Notes under the pieces: model-generated | The model's input: only the letters and a program-made list of their open reading frames with translations | What the model was told of the DNA's origin: nothing | Databases searched by the model: none | Part shown: positions 46,963-56,840 of the stretch, piece after piece | Position numbering within the stretch: position 1 is the stretch's first letter | Layout: each line of letters begins with the position of its first letter | Program-made: the position numbers and the translations under genes | Assembly (NCBI GenBank): GCA_012514035.1 | Contig: JAAZBB010000077.1 | Span: 33,916-97,915, forward strand | Direction of reading: 5' to 3' | Length of the DNA: 64,000 bases | Source: Lentisphaerota bacterium | GTDB lineage: Bacteria; Verrucomicrobiota; Kiritimatiellia; CAIQIC01; Lenti-01

Positions 46963-47973
46963 TTACGGCGCCGGGGAACCGGAGCCGGCCGGCGGCCGAG
47001 GGCCAGACCCCAGCAAGCGGCGCACGTCCGCTTCCACCCGGCGAATCCGGAAAAGGGCTTCGTCGGCCGACGTCCGGATGCGATCGAGCATTTCCGCCAC
47101 GATGCCGACGAGGAACACTCCGCCGCCGGCTCCCAGGAAGGCCGCACCCGCGAAGCCCGCCCACTTGTGGGGAAAGAAACCGCCCGTCCGGATCTTGACC
47201 GACAACAGGAACAGCAACAGCAGCATGCCGATCCCGGCCAGCCCGCCGGCAATCTTGGAGAAGAACTTCAGCGGCCGGTAGTCGCGGTAGGTCTTGAGGA
47301 TGATGGACGCCGTGCGCCAGCCGTAGTGAAACAGGTTGCTGGCCACGCGGCTCTTGCCGTGTTCACGCACGCCGCGCACGACGACAGGAACTTCCCGGAT
47401 CGGCACATCGGCAAAGGCCAGAGTCAAGAACACTTCGTGGGTATAGGTGAAGTTCCCGAGCAGGTTCAACCGCAGGTAGGCGTTTTTCGAATAGGCCCGA
47501 AAACCGCAGGAAACGTCGTAAAACCGTTTGTGGGTGATGGAACTGACCCAGCGCGCCATGAAGTCGTTGCCCCAGCGTTTGGCAGGCGGCATCTCCGGCA
47601 CGAGGGCCGGATCCAGGAACCGCGAGGCCGAAACAAAATCGGCCTCCCCGTTCAGGACGGGCGCGATCAGCTTGGGGATGTCGCCAGGATTGAACTGGCC
47701 GTCGGCATCCATCGTGACAATGATGTCGGCATCCAGTTCGGTGGCCTTGGCCAGGCCGGTGCGGAACGCCGCGCCCACACCCCGGTTTTGCGCATGCGAG
47801 ACCACGACGGCCCCGGCCGCCCGTGCCAGCTCCGCCGTCCGGTCCGTCGAACCGTCGTCCACCACCAGCAAAACCACCTCATCCACGCCGGGGATTTGCC
47901 GGGGAATCGAAGCCAGCACGCTCCCGATAGAGGCCTCTTCGTTCAGCGCCGGCATTTGGACCACGAGTTTCAT
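46963..47973 (-). CDS. Glycosyltransferase family 2 protein (dolichol-phosphate mannosyltransferase-like) with C-terminal TMs
   Basis: VVQMPALNEEASIGSVLASIP, VLLVVDDGSTDRTAELAR, DADIIVTMDADGQFNPGDIPKLI, SCGFRAYSK. Confidence 0.92.
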   Translation of the reverse strand: MKLVVQMPALNEEASIGSVLASIPRQIPGVDEVVLLVVDDGSTDRTAELARAAGAVVVSHAQNRGVGAAFRTGLAKATELDADIIVTMDADGQFNPGDIPKLIAPVLNGEADFVSASRFLDPALVPEMPPAKRWGNDFMARWVSSITHKRFYDVSCGFRAYSKNAYLRLNLLGNFTYTHEVFLTLAFADVPIREVPVVVRGVREHGKSRVASNLFHYGWRTASIILKTYRDYRPLKFFSKIAGGLAGIGMLLLLFLLSVKIRTGGFFPHKWAGFAGAAFLGAGGGVFLVGIVAEMLDRIRTSADEALFRIRRVEADVRRLLGSGPRPPAGSGSPAP

Positions 47974-48051
47974 GCGCCACGCCCCCGCTCAAGTTTTCTA
48001 GCCTTCATGCCACCCTTTATAGTATAGACAGAGCCAACCAAGCAATCCTTC

Positions 48052-48978
48052 ATGGGAACCCACGCGGACAATTCAACCGGGACCGTTCTGGTTACCGGCG
48101 CCTCCGGATTCATCGGCGCCCACCTCTGCCGGCGCCTGCTGGAGCGCGGCCGTCGCGTCGCCGGCGTCAGCCGCCATCACCCCGAGAGTCTCCCGGACGG
48201 CGCGGAGGCCTGCCGCGCCGACCTGACCGTTCCCGGCGAAACCGCCGCGCTGCTGGCCCGCGTGCAGCCGGATTGGATCTTCCATTTGGCCGGCTGCGTC
48301 ACCGGCGGGCGGGGCATGGAGCTGGTGCGCCCGACGTTCGAAGCCAATCTGGCCAGCACCGTGAATCTGATGGAGGCCGCCGCCCGGCAGGGCGGATGCC
48401 AACGCTTTGTCCTGGCCGGCTCCCTGGAGGAGCCCGACACGGTCCAATCGCCGCCCGCCTCCCCCTATGCCGCTTCCAAGGCCGCCGCCACCGCCTACGC
48501 GCGCATGTTTCATTCGCTCTACGATTTTCCCGCCGTGATCGCCCGCATCTTCATGGTGTACGGCCCCGACCAGAAAGACGAAAAGAAGCTGGTTCCGTAT
48601 GTGATTGAGTCGCTGCTGCGCGGTGAATCGCCGCGCCTGAGCAGCGGTGCCCGGCCCGTGGACTGGATCTATGTGGAAGACGTGGTCGATGGCCTGATCC
48701 GGCTGGCCGCGGCCCCGGACCTCGAAGGCCGCACCCTGGACCTCGGCAGCGGCGAGCTGGTCCCGGTGCGCGACGTCGTCGAGCGCATCGCCCGGCTGAC
48801 GGGCTCCGCCGTCCCCCTGCACTTCGATCCCGCCGCCGACCGTCCCATGGAACAGATCCGCACCGCCGACGCGGCACGGACGGAATCCCTCACCGGCTGG
48901 CGGCCCCGCGTCGCCCTGGATGAAGGCCTGCTGGCCACCATCGCCTGGCACCGGCGGCGAATGGCCCCGGAACCGTGA
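48052..48978 (+). CDS. NAD-dependent epimerase/dehydratase (extended SDR)
   Basis: VLVTGASGFIGAHLCRRLLE, HLAGCVTGG, SPYAASKAAATAYARM. Confidence 0.9.
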   Translation: MGTHADNSTGTVLVTGASGFIGAHLCRRLLERGRRVAGVSRHHPESLPDGAEACRADLTVPGETAALLARVQPDWIFHLAGCVTGGRGMELVRPTFEANLASTVNLMEAAARQGGCQRFVLAGSLEEPDTVQSPPASPYAASKAAATAYARMFHSLYDFPAVIARIFMVYGPDQKDEKKLVPYVIESLLRGESPRLSSGARPVDWIYVEDVVDGLIRLAAAPDLEGRTLDLGSGELVPVRDVVERIARLTGSAVPLHFDPAADRPMEQIRTADAARTESLTGWRPRVALDEGLLATIAWHRRRMAPEP

Positions 48979-50546
48979 ACGCCGGAAATCCAGCTCCCTC
49001 CGACGCCTCCGCGCCGCGCTGGGGCCGCATGCTCTTCAACCTGTTCTTCGCCAGCTTCGGCTATGTGGCGATCCGGATGCTGATCGCCCCCGTCCGCATC
49101 AAGCTGCTGACCTCCCTGCTGACCAAGGAAGACTACGGCCTGCTCACGCTGATCATGCTGACCGTGTCGTTCCTCACGCTGATCTTTTCGCTGGGCAGCC
49201 TGGAATACATGCTGAGGAAGCTGCCCGGCCGGCCCGCCGCCGACCAGTACCGGACGCTGCGGACGGTCATGTCCTGGTTCGGGCGGCTGGCCGCCGTGGT
49301 CGCCCTGGCCGGCGCGGGGCTGCTGCTGGTCTGGCAGCCCGGCAAGGTCGGGCTGGTTCCCCACCAGGTCGCCGCCTGCGCCCTGATCCTCTTCCTGACC
49401 GTGCACCTGACCCAGATCGTCTATTTCCTGATGGGCCGCTCCCAGTACGCCCAGTCGCGCCTGATGATGCTGCTGTACGCCGACGCCTGGTTCCTGCCGC
49501 TGCTCGGCTTCATGTGGTGGATGCAGATTGACATCAGTTTCATGCTCTGGCTGTGGACCGTCTGGCTGGCCGGCAGCCTCGCCGTCGCCCTGATCTGGGT
49601 CAAGCCCCGCAACCTGCTCGCCCAGGCGCCTTCCCGTCCGCTGCTGCGCGACATCCTGCGCTTCGGCATTCCCCTGATGCCCATGATCATGGGCGAATGG
49701 ATCTTCCAGATGCAGGACCGCTACATTCTGCTGGCCTTCACCAACCTCGAAACCGTGGCTGACTACACGCTGTGCTTCAACCTGGCCTGGGTAGGCACCG
49801 CCACCGGCACCGCCCTGCTCGATCTGCTGATCACCGAATTCTACAAGGCCCGCAACCGCGTGCCCGCCCGCCATCTGGACGACCTGACCGCCCATGCCCC
49901 CCTGCGCAAGGCCTTCACGATGATGCTGCGCTACGGCCTGCTCCTCGGCCTGCCGATCGTGCTGGCCCTGTGGATCGCCCGCGATCCGATCGTCCGCCTG
50001 CTCAGCTCCCCCCAGTTCGCGCAGGCGATCCCCCTGATGCGCTGGGTGGCGCCGCTGCCCGGCCTCTACCTGCTGGTCATCATCGCGGGCCGCACGCTCG
50101 TCGCCATGGACCGCGGAACCATCGTCGGCATCGGCACCCTGTGCGCCGCGGGCGTCAATCTGATCCTGAGCCTGCTGCTGACGCCGTGGCTCGCCGCGCG
50201 CGGCGTGGCCCTGTCCGGCTGCCTGGCCTACGGCGGCCTCGCCCTCTATCTCGGCTTCCGCGCCCGCCTGTGGTGCTGGGTGGACTGGACCGAGCTGCAC
50301 CCCGGACGGCTCCTGGCGTTCGTGCTGCTGTGTACCGGTGCGCTGCACGGTGCGGTGGCCGGCCTGCCCGGACATCCGCTCGCCGCCCTGCTGCTCGCCG
50401 GCGCGGCCTGCCTCGCCGCGATGCCCGGCCTAGGCCTCGCCCGGTTGGACGACATCCGCCATCTCCTCCAGACCATGCATGCCCCCGTCTCCGAACCCGG
50501 CGACGGCCCCGGATCCGGCGCGCCACCGCCTTTCCCGGACGCCTAG
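48975..50546 (+). CDS. Polysaccharide flippase/oligosaccharide transporter (MOP superfamily, Wzx-like)
   Basis: About 12-14 TM segments; LTSLLTKEDYGLLTLIMLTVSFLTLIFSLGSLEYMLRKLPG typical of Wzx N-terminus. Confidence 0.82.
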   Translation: MNAGNPAPSDASAPRWGRMLFNLFFASFGYVAIRMLIAPVRIKLLTSLLTKEDYGLLTLIMLTVSFLTLIFSLGSLEYMLRKLPGRPAADQYRTLRTVMSWFGRLAAVVALAGAGLLLVWQPGKVGLVPHQVAACALILFLTVHLTQIVYFLMGRSQYAQSRLMMLLYADAWFLPLLGFMWWMQIDISFMLWLWTVWLAGSLAVALIWVKPRNLLAQAPSRPLLRDILRFGIPLMPMIMGEWIFQMQDRYILLAFTNLETVADYTLCFNLAWVGTATGTALLDLLITEFYKARNRVPARHLDDLTAHAPLRKAFTMMLRYGLLLGLPIVLALWIARDPIVRLLSSPQFAQAIPLMRWVAPLPGLYLLVIIAGRTLVAMDRGTIVGIGTLCAAGVNLILSLLLTPWLAARGVALSGCLAYGGLALYLGFRARLWCWVDWTELHPGRLLAFVLLCTGALHGAVAGLPGHPLAALLLAGAACLAAMPGLGLARLDDIRHLLQTMHAPVSEPGDGPGSGAPPPFPDA

Positions 50547-51292
50547 CGCCGCCGCCAGACCCGTTCCCCGCCGACGCGCCGCACATAGCGCCGGACATGG
50601 GCGTCCAGGTTCCCGGCCCCGGCAAACAGCATGGCCGTCTGCGACACGTAGGCCGCCGTCGCCGCCAGCCGGTCTTCCACATCCTCCGGCGACAGCGCAA
50701 TCCGGCGCGCCCGCCAGCGCCACGGCGGCCAGGCCTCCCGGCGCACCGCCCGCCACTTCCCCGCATAGGGATAATCCTCGTAGTAGAGCAGCGCGTCACC
50801 GTGAACCGCCTCGGCCGCGAGCCGGACCAGGCGGTGATCCACATGCCCGCCCGCCCCCAGCGGCGCCACCACCTCCTCCGCCGCCGGCAGGCGGCGGATC
50901 GCCTCCGTCCATTCGGCCCGAGCCGCATCCTCCGGGTGCGGCCGGCCATAGACGGCGCTCAGATCCGGATACAGCGGCTCGCCGGTCGCCGGATGCCGCC
51001 GATACATTGCGTCCGGAAGAGATTCGTGAAGGCTGTCCGCCCCCAGCCGGTTGCAGGCCCGGCGATCCTCTTCCCGACGCGCCGCGCAGGAATTGTCCAG
51101 CTTCCATTCCGCATGCAGCGCCCGGGCCAGCGGCGGCAGCGGCAACACCGGATCGCCCGCCGCCAGCGTCGCCACCAGCACTCGCTCCCCGCGCCGCACC
51201 CGCGCCGCCAGCTGCCCCCCGCACGACAGCACCGCATCGTCCAGATGCGGCGACAGATAAATGGCCTGATACGGTTTGGACACGGTACTCAT
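50543..51292 (-). CDS. PIG-L family deacetylase
   Basis: YLSPHLDDAVLSCGGQLAARVRRGERVLVATLAAGD; HVDHRLVRLAAEAV. Confidence 0.9.
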   Translation of the reverse strand: MSTVSKPYQAIYLSPHLDDAVLSCGGQLAARVRRGERVLVATLAAGDPVLPLPPLARALHAEWKLDNSCAARREEDRRACNRLGADSLHESLPDAMYRRHPATGEPLYPDLSAVYGRPHPEDAARAEWTEAIRRLPAAEEVVAPLGAGGHVDHRLVRLAAEAVHGDALLYYEDYPYAGKWRAVRREAWPPWRWRARRIALSPEDVEDRLAATAAYVSQTAMLFAGAGNLDAHVRRYVRRVGGERVWRRR

Positions 51293-51418
51293 CGGATTTC
51301 CGGATTTTCCACGCCATGGAAAATCCCGGCCCCCATTTTCCACGCCATGGAAAAAATAGCGATCGGTTTTCCACGCCATGGAAAACTTTTTCCACACCGT
51401 GGAAAATCCGGAAATCCG
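51293..51418. repeat. Array of four palindromes TTTTCCA-N5-TGGAAAA bounded by a 20-bp inverted repeat
   Basis: Copies 51305-51323, 51336-51354, 51367-51385, 51388-51406; CGGATTTCCGGATTTTCCAC (51293-51312) inverted to GTGGAAAATCCGGAAATCCG (51399-51418). Confidence 0.9.
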
Positions 51419-51485
51419 CACCGGAAACCCGTGGTCAACTTCCGCCTTGCGCGGCCGGAAGGCGCGTGATTGACTCCCCTGCGGT

Positions 51486-52688
51486 ATGCCGCCGCCCTTC
51501 TCCATGTCCTGGCTGTCCGGCGCCGCCGGACCGGCCCTGCGCCGCGCCGTCCGGCGGCTGCGGGGCCTCAACGAACGCTGCGTGGAATTGCCGCCGGCCG
51601 CCAGCGCCTCCCCGCGCGGGCGCGTCCTGCTGTCCTACATCGTGGATGCCGTTCTCGTCCGTACCGAACGCGACCTGCCCCACAGCCATCCCCATTTCTG
51701 GGAGACCTGGGCCATGGCGCAGGCCTTCCGCGAAGAAGGCTATGCGGTGGACGTGATCCACTGGACGCGGCGCGGCCCGCTCCCGCGCACCGATTACGAC
51801 ATCTATGTGGACGTCCGCCGCAATTTCGACCGCTATGCCGCCCAACTGCCATCCTCCTGCCTGAAGATCGCGCACATGGACACCGCCCATCATCTCGTGC
51901 ACAACGGCAACCAGCAGCGGCGGCTCGACGACCTGCGGCAGCGGCGCGGCATCGCCCTCGCCCCCTTCAAACAGATCGAAGCCAACCGCGCCGCGGAAAA
52001 CGCCGACCTGATCACCGTCCTCGGGAACGAGTTCACCATCGAGTCATTCGCCTTCGCCGGCAAACCGATCCGCCGCATCCGACTGTCCAACGCTTTCGAG
52101 TATCCGTTTCCGGACGGGCGCGACCTGGCCGCCGCCCGCCGCCGGTTCCTGTGGCTGGGCAGCGAGGGCTTTGTCCACAAGGGCCTCGATCTCGTCCTCG
52201 AAGCCTTCGCCGGTCTGCCGGACCTGCACCTGACGGTCTGCGGCCCCATCGAACGGGAACCCGCCTTCCGCAAAGCGTTTGCGGACCTGTTGTATAGAAC
52301 CCCAAACATTCTCACCGCGGGCTGGGTGGATGTCGCCGGCCCGCGCTTCCGCGAACTGGCCCTCGAATGCCTCGCCATGGTCTATCCCTCCTGCTCAGAA
52401 GGCGGGGGCGGCTGCGTCCTCACCGCCATGCATGCCGGCCTGATTCCCGTGGTCACCCGGGAAGCCAGCGTGGACATCGCCCCGGACCGCGGGGTGGCCT
52501 TGCCGGACGCCTCGGTGGAATCCATCCGGACCGCGGTCCTGAACCTGTCCGCCGCGCCGCCCGCCGACCTGGAGGCCATGGCCCGCGCCGCGTGGACCTG
52601 GGCGCGGGAATTCCACACCCGCGAACGCTTTCGCCGGGAATACCGCGCTTTCGTCCGGGAACTGGATTCGTGCCGCAAGAAAGGCTGA
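51486..52688 (+). CDS. Glycosyltransferase family 4 protein
   Basis: FLWLGSEGFVHKGLDLVLEAFAGLPDLHLTVCGPIE, MVYPSCSEGGGGCVLTAMHAGLIPVVT. Confidence 0.85.
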   Translation: MPPPFSMSWLSGAAGPALRRAVRRLRGLNERCVELPPAASASPRGRVLLSYIVDAVLVRTERDLPHSHPHFWETWAMAQAFREEGYAVDVIHWTRRGPLPRTDYDIYVDVRRNFDRYAAQLPSSCLKIAHMDTAHHLVHNGNQQRRLDDLRQRRGIALAPFKQIEANRAAENADLITVLGNEFTIESFAFAGKPIRRIRLSNAFEYPFPDGRDLAAARRRFLWLGSEGFVHKGLDLVLEAFAGLPDLHLTVCGPIEREPAFRKAFADLLYRTPNILTAGWVDVAGPRFRELALECLAMVYPSCSEGGGGCVLTAMHAGLIPVVTREASVDIAPDRGVALPDASVESIRTAVLNLSAAPPADLEAMARAAWTWAREFHTRERFRREYRAFVRELDSCRKKG

Positions 52689-52691
52689 TGC

Positions 52692-53648
52692 ATGGAAACG
52701 CCGTCGTCCCCCTCCCGCCCCCATGTCTGGGCCGTTGTACTCGGATACAACCACCCCGATGTTACCATCGATTGCCTGCACAGCCTCGCCCGGGTGGATT
52801 ACCGGCCGTTCACCGTGCTGTACGTGGACAACGGCAGCGAGATGTCCGCTTGCCGGCAGGTCATGGACAGCGTCCCGGGCTGCGGCGTGCTGCGGCTGGA
52901 GCCCAACGCCGGCGTTTCGGGCGGCTTTAATGTTGGCATCCGCCACGCCCTGACCCACGGGGCGGAATATGTCCTCATCCTGAACAACGACACCACGGTC
53001 GAGCCCGGCTTCGCCAGACATCTTGTCACCGCCGCCCTGGAGCATCCCCGCGCCGGTCTGCTCGTGCCCAAGATCTACTACCACGGCCACCCCGATACGA
53101 TCTGGTCCGCCGGCTCCGTATTCCGGCGCTTTCCCCCCGTGGTCACCATGCGCAAAACCCGCGGGTCCGACGACGGCCGCTTCGACCGGCCCTGCAACTT
53201 GGACTATGCCACGTTCTGCGTCATTATGTTCAGCCGCGCCATGCTCGAAACCACCGGCCTGATGGACCCCGACTACCACTTCATGTATGAAGACTATGAC
53301 CTGTGCCTGCGCGCGCGCGAAGCGGGATTCGGCATCCGCTACGTGCCCGATGCGCATGTTTGGCACAAAATCTCCAAGACCACCGGCGCCGGCACCCCCA
53401 ACCCCACATTTTGGCACAACTACGGCCGCAGCGAATCCATCTTCCGCCGGAAGTTCCACCGCCACCGCTGGCTGACCGGCTGGATCCACGCCACCTACAT
53501 CGTGGCGCGCTTCGTCTTCGAAGGCAACGGGTATGGCCTCCGGCCCTATCTCCGGGGCTGGCGGCAAGGCGCGCGCGATCCCCTCCATCCCCCGCCGCGC
53601 ACCCAGGAGGCCAGCCGCACTTTCAGCCAAGTATTAAGGCCGCAGTAA
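52692..53648 (+). CDS. Glycosyltransferase family 2 protein (rhamnosyltransferase-like)
   Basis: VWAVVLGYNHPDVTIDCLHSL, VLYVDNGSEM, NAGVSGGFNVGIRHAL, YVLILNNDTTVEPGFARHL. Confidence 0.92.
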   Translation: METPSSPSRPHVWAVVLGYNHPDVTIDCLHSLARVDYRPFTVLYVDNGSEMSACRQVMDSVPGCGVLRLEPNAGVSGGFNVGIRHALTHGAEYVLILNNDTTVEPGFARHLVTAALEHPRAGLLVPKIYYHGHPDTIWSAGSVFRRFPPVVTMRKTRGSDDGRFDRPCNLDYATFCVIMFSRAMLETTGLMDPDYHFMYEDYDLCLRAREAGFGIRYVPDAHVWHKISKTTGAGTPNPTFWHNYGRSESIFRRKFHRHRWLTGWIHATYIVARFVFEGNGYGLRPYLRGWRQGARDPLHPPPRTQEASRTFSQVLRPQ

Positions 53649-53665
53649 GGAATCCATCTGAATCT

Positions 53666-54709
53666 TCATGCCCAGGCCAGGTCGTCTCTAAGCAAGCCGG
53701 ACTCCCGCAACTGAGCCAGGACTTTGAGCCGCATATAATTCGACTCCCTGAAATTGGCGTTCTGGAAATTCATCGCTTGCAGTCCGTCGCGCAATTCGCT
53801 GATGGTATCCCGCAACTTGGCCTGCGGCTGGTGATCCGGCGCCAGCTTCTTGAACAGATCGAAGCAAACCTTGTAAGACCGCTTGTCGGGGGGGGCGTCA
53901 CGGTTAACGGAGATTTCGACCCCGGCAATGACGTCCGCCACGGTCTGTGCCAATTCCTTTACCTGAAAATTCCATTCGTTGCATCCTGCATTAATAGCCA
54001 GGAAATTCCCGCCCACTGCGGCATCGCGGCGGATGGCCCACTCGATGGCACGGGCCATGTCGCGGATGCTAATCAGCGGCCGCCACGGCGTGCCGTCGCT
54101 CAAAATGGTAATTGTCCGACTGGCCACGGCACACGCGACAAAATCATTCAGCACAAGATCCAGACGCAGGCGAGGGCTCATGCCGCAGGCGGTGGCAAAA
54201 CGCAAGCACGTCACTTTGAATCCATCCGATGCCAGCGGTTGAAGCCCCTGTTCCGTCATCACCTTCGACTTGGCATAGGCCGTCAACGGATTCAAGGCGT
54301 CCTGTTCCGTGCGGGGACCACCCTCGGCATAACCGTACATGCTGCAACTGGAGGCAAAAACGAATGCAGACACGCCGGCCTCGCGAGCCCGACGGGCCAG
54401 TTCAACACTGGCACGATAATTGATGTCGTATGTCATGGCCTCATAGGCTTTGCCCATCGGGTCATTGGAAATGGCCGCCAAGTGGACAACGGCATCCACA
54501 TCCTTCAGCAACTCGCCCGGACAATTTCGGACATCGGCAAAGTGCTGCCGGTTCAGACGACACTCCGGCAGGAGATGCGCATGGGTCAGACAATGCGCAA
54601 AATATCCCATATCCAGTCCCGCCAGCATTGAATTCGGATAAACCGATCGAAGATGCGCAATCACCGCGGGCCCGATATACCCCATATTTCCGGTCACTAA
54701 TATATTCAT
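53666..54709 (-). CDS. NAD(P)-dependent epimerase/dehydratase (SDR)
   Basis: MNILVTGNMGYIGPAVIAHL, VVHLAAISNDPMG, ASSCSMYGYAEGGP, LTAYAKSKVMTE. Confidence 0.9.
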   Translation of the reverse strand: MNILVTGNMGYIGPAVIAHLRSVYPNSMLAGLDMGYFAHCLTHAHLLPECRLNRQHFADVRNCPGELLKDVDAVVHLAAISNDPMGKAYEAMTYDINYRASVELARRAREAGVSAFVFASSCSMYGYAEGGPRTEQDALNPLTAYAKSKVMTEQGLQPLASDGFKVTCLRFATACGMSPRLRLDLVLNDFVACAVASRTITILSDGTPWRPLISIRDMARAIEWAIRRDAAVGGNFLAINAGCNEWNFQVKELAQTVADVIAGVEISVNRDAPPDKRSYKVCFDLFKKLAPDHQPQAKLRDTISELRDGLQAMNFQNANFRESNYMRLKVLAQLRESGLLRDDLAWA

Positions 54710-54721
54710 GAGTCTCCTGGT

Positions 54722-56350
54722 TTATTCCGTAGATGGCAAATGAACTGTTGTCGCAGACTCGTATCGGTTGACCTTGTCATCCCGTTTCTTTTCGTAAACC
54801 ATAAAACGCCTGCTGGACAACTGATCATTCACATGGAATTGGGTATTCAGAATATGTTGCAGAACCGGACGGCCATTCAGCAAAGGCTTCACCAGTTGAG
54901 CCGCTTCAGGCCAGATGTCCTGAACTTCTTCGAAAACATAAAACCGCACTTCCGGCCTTTGCAAGGCAAGCTCCAACTCTTCAAGCAGGGTCGCCCACAG
55001 CGGGTTGTGGGGATAGGTGGCCGACAAGAGAACATACATGCCGTTTGGATATGGGTATGGAGACACCCGCTCAAGTGCAACCAGGATGTTTTGTCCTTGA
55101 TAATCAAATACCACGGCCGTTTCCCGAGGGCGGAGAACAGATTTCATTTGCCGGCCAAGCTGGGTGCCCGGAGTCGGCGCCCAACTCCATGGACGCCAAA
55201 ATCCACCCTCCGGACGCTGCATCCCAACGCCCGCCATGAAAAGGGCAAACATAAAAAGACCTGCCGTGCACCAGGCCAACACCGTTCGCTTGCGCAGTTC
55301 CAGTTTTTGCGCCCACGGCACCTGCACCAGTATGATTCCCGCATTCAGGGCGAAAGCCCATTGCAGCGGGATGCAGTGGTACACCGTGCCCTTGTACTGC
55401 ATCCAGACTATGGCGACCGAGGCGACCAAGATGGCCAGACCGAAAATCATCAGACGGCTTGGCGAGAACTTGTCGGCCCGCTTACGATTTGCTGCAAACC
55501 ATGAAATCAAGGCCACCACAAACAAGAAAGAGCAAAAGGGAGATCCCCGGGTTGATACATTACGAACAATGTACAAGGCCAGCTCTCCGGGCGACAACTG
55601 CCACGTGCTGTAGGAAGAACTGGTAAAGTGCACGCCCCATCTCCAAAACCCTTCAACCGCTCCGTTCTTCCAAAGCCACCCCCCGGCCAATAGCACGGGC
55701 ACACAACCTCCCGCACCGCATGCAATCAAGCGGACCCAGGTTTGACCTCGGAACAACTCGCGCCAGACAGCCCAAAGAACCGCGACAAAGCCAAGTGGCC
55801 AAACCGTAGGCTTGATCAATACCCCTGTTGCCATGCCAATGCCCGAGGCGATATACCATGGAACCGACACCGGCTGATCTGCGTTGGCCCCACGAATCCA
55901 AGGCAGGAGGCCCAGCAGGATGGCCGGTGCCGCAAAGCTTTCGCGCTGGGCCGTATTGCCCATGCCTCCCATGTAGTAGCTTAATAAATATGCACTGACG
56001 CACAGCAGACGCACGGCGAAACCCGCCTTTGCCTCGCGTAAGATAAATAGCAGCGCAAAACAGGCGGAAAAGACGAATATCGAATCAAGCACCCGCAGAC
56101 CGACCGCCGAACTCCCGCTGATCAACCTGGCCAGATAGTGTATCCCGTATATCCCAGGCCAATTGAATTCCGGAATATCGACATATGGTCTCAGTCCCTG
56201 TGATACTTCAAAAACAATCCGATGAAATTGGCCATGGTCTTCCCAAAGCGGCCAATGCCCGTAAAAAGAAACAAAAAAGACAACAATAACAACAAAGGAA
56301 AACAGTGCCCCCGAATACGCAGAACAGGCTCTGAGGATTCCCTTTCTCAT
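54722..56350 (-). CDS. Multi-TM membrane protein, putative GT39/ArnT-like glycosyltransferase
   Basis: Many TM segments; EDHGQFHRIVFEVSQGLRPYVDIPEFNWPGIYGIHYLAR (GT-C-type first loop). Confidence 0.65.
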   Translation of the reverse strand: MRKGILRACSAYSGALFSFVVIVVFFVSFYGHWPLWEDHGQFHRIVFEVSQGLRPYVDIPEFNWPGIYGIHYLARLISGSSAVGLRVLDSIFVFSACFALLFILREAKAGFAVRLLCVSAYLLSYYMGGMGNTAQRESFAAPAILLGLLPWIRGANADQPVSVPWYIASGIGMATGVLIKPTVWPLGFVAVLWAVWRELFRGQTWVRLIACGAGGCVPVLLAGGWLWKNGAVEGFWRWGVHFTSSSYSTWQLSPGELALYIVRNVSTRGSPFCSFLFVVALISWFAANRKRADKFSPSRLMIFGLAILVASVAIVWMQYKGTVYHCIPLQWAFALNAGIILVQVPWAQKLELRKRTVLAWCTAGLFMFALFMAGVGMQRPEGGFWRPWSWAPTPGTQLGRQMKSVLRPRETAVVFDYQGQNILVALERVSPYPYPNGMYVLLSATYPHNPLWATLLEELELALQRPEVRFYVFEEVQDIWPEAAQLVKPLLNGRPVLQHILNTQFHVNDQLSSRRFMVYEKKRDDKVNRYESATTVHLPSTE

Positions 56351-56840
56351 ATTGTGAGGAAACTATGGTTCCAAAGGGTACACCGTCAATGGAAATTTCA
56401 CAAAGACGCTGTGCCGGCACATTGGACCATGTCTCTGACATGCGGTTCACCAGCGTCCCGGCTTCTCCCTGGAACGTTTTAATTAATCCCGGAATGGGCA
56501 TCATGGCCTCCAGCACGGCATGCAACCGGCACCCGCCAATCCCAAACGCCCACCAAAGCCCCGAAGTCAAATCGGGCCGGGAACCGCCGAAGGGAGTAAG
56601 GACGCCAAGTTTGCGCAGGCACAATCCGGCCGGATCCGGAAAGCCTCATGGTTCATCCCAAAACCCATGGGGCGATGCCGGCGCGCTGCAGCCAATCCCA
56701 TCCCGCCATGACAACAATGAGTATTTCCGCACCTCATGTCCGTTGCCGCTTGCTTTTCGAGAGGATGATCATTCATCAATGTTTCATGGCCCGGATGCCG
56801 GATGCTTGACCCTCGTTTTTGTTCCATGTTAGAAGTATTC

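Noticed and set aside
48669-50375. 568-aa - strand Gln/Gly/His-rich ORF opposite the SDR and flippase genes
   Set aside because: Composition is a mirror of hydrophobic codons of the flippase; not a plausible protein.
49772-51469. 565-aa + strand Arg/Pro-rich ORF spanning the palindrome array
   Set aside because: Out-of-frame with the flippase and antisense to PIG-L; composition implausible.
56208-56624. 138-aa - strand ORF upstream of the GT39-like gene
   Set aside because: Mostly overlaps non-coding spacer and the start of 54722..56350 in another frame; no recognisable domain.
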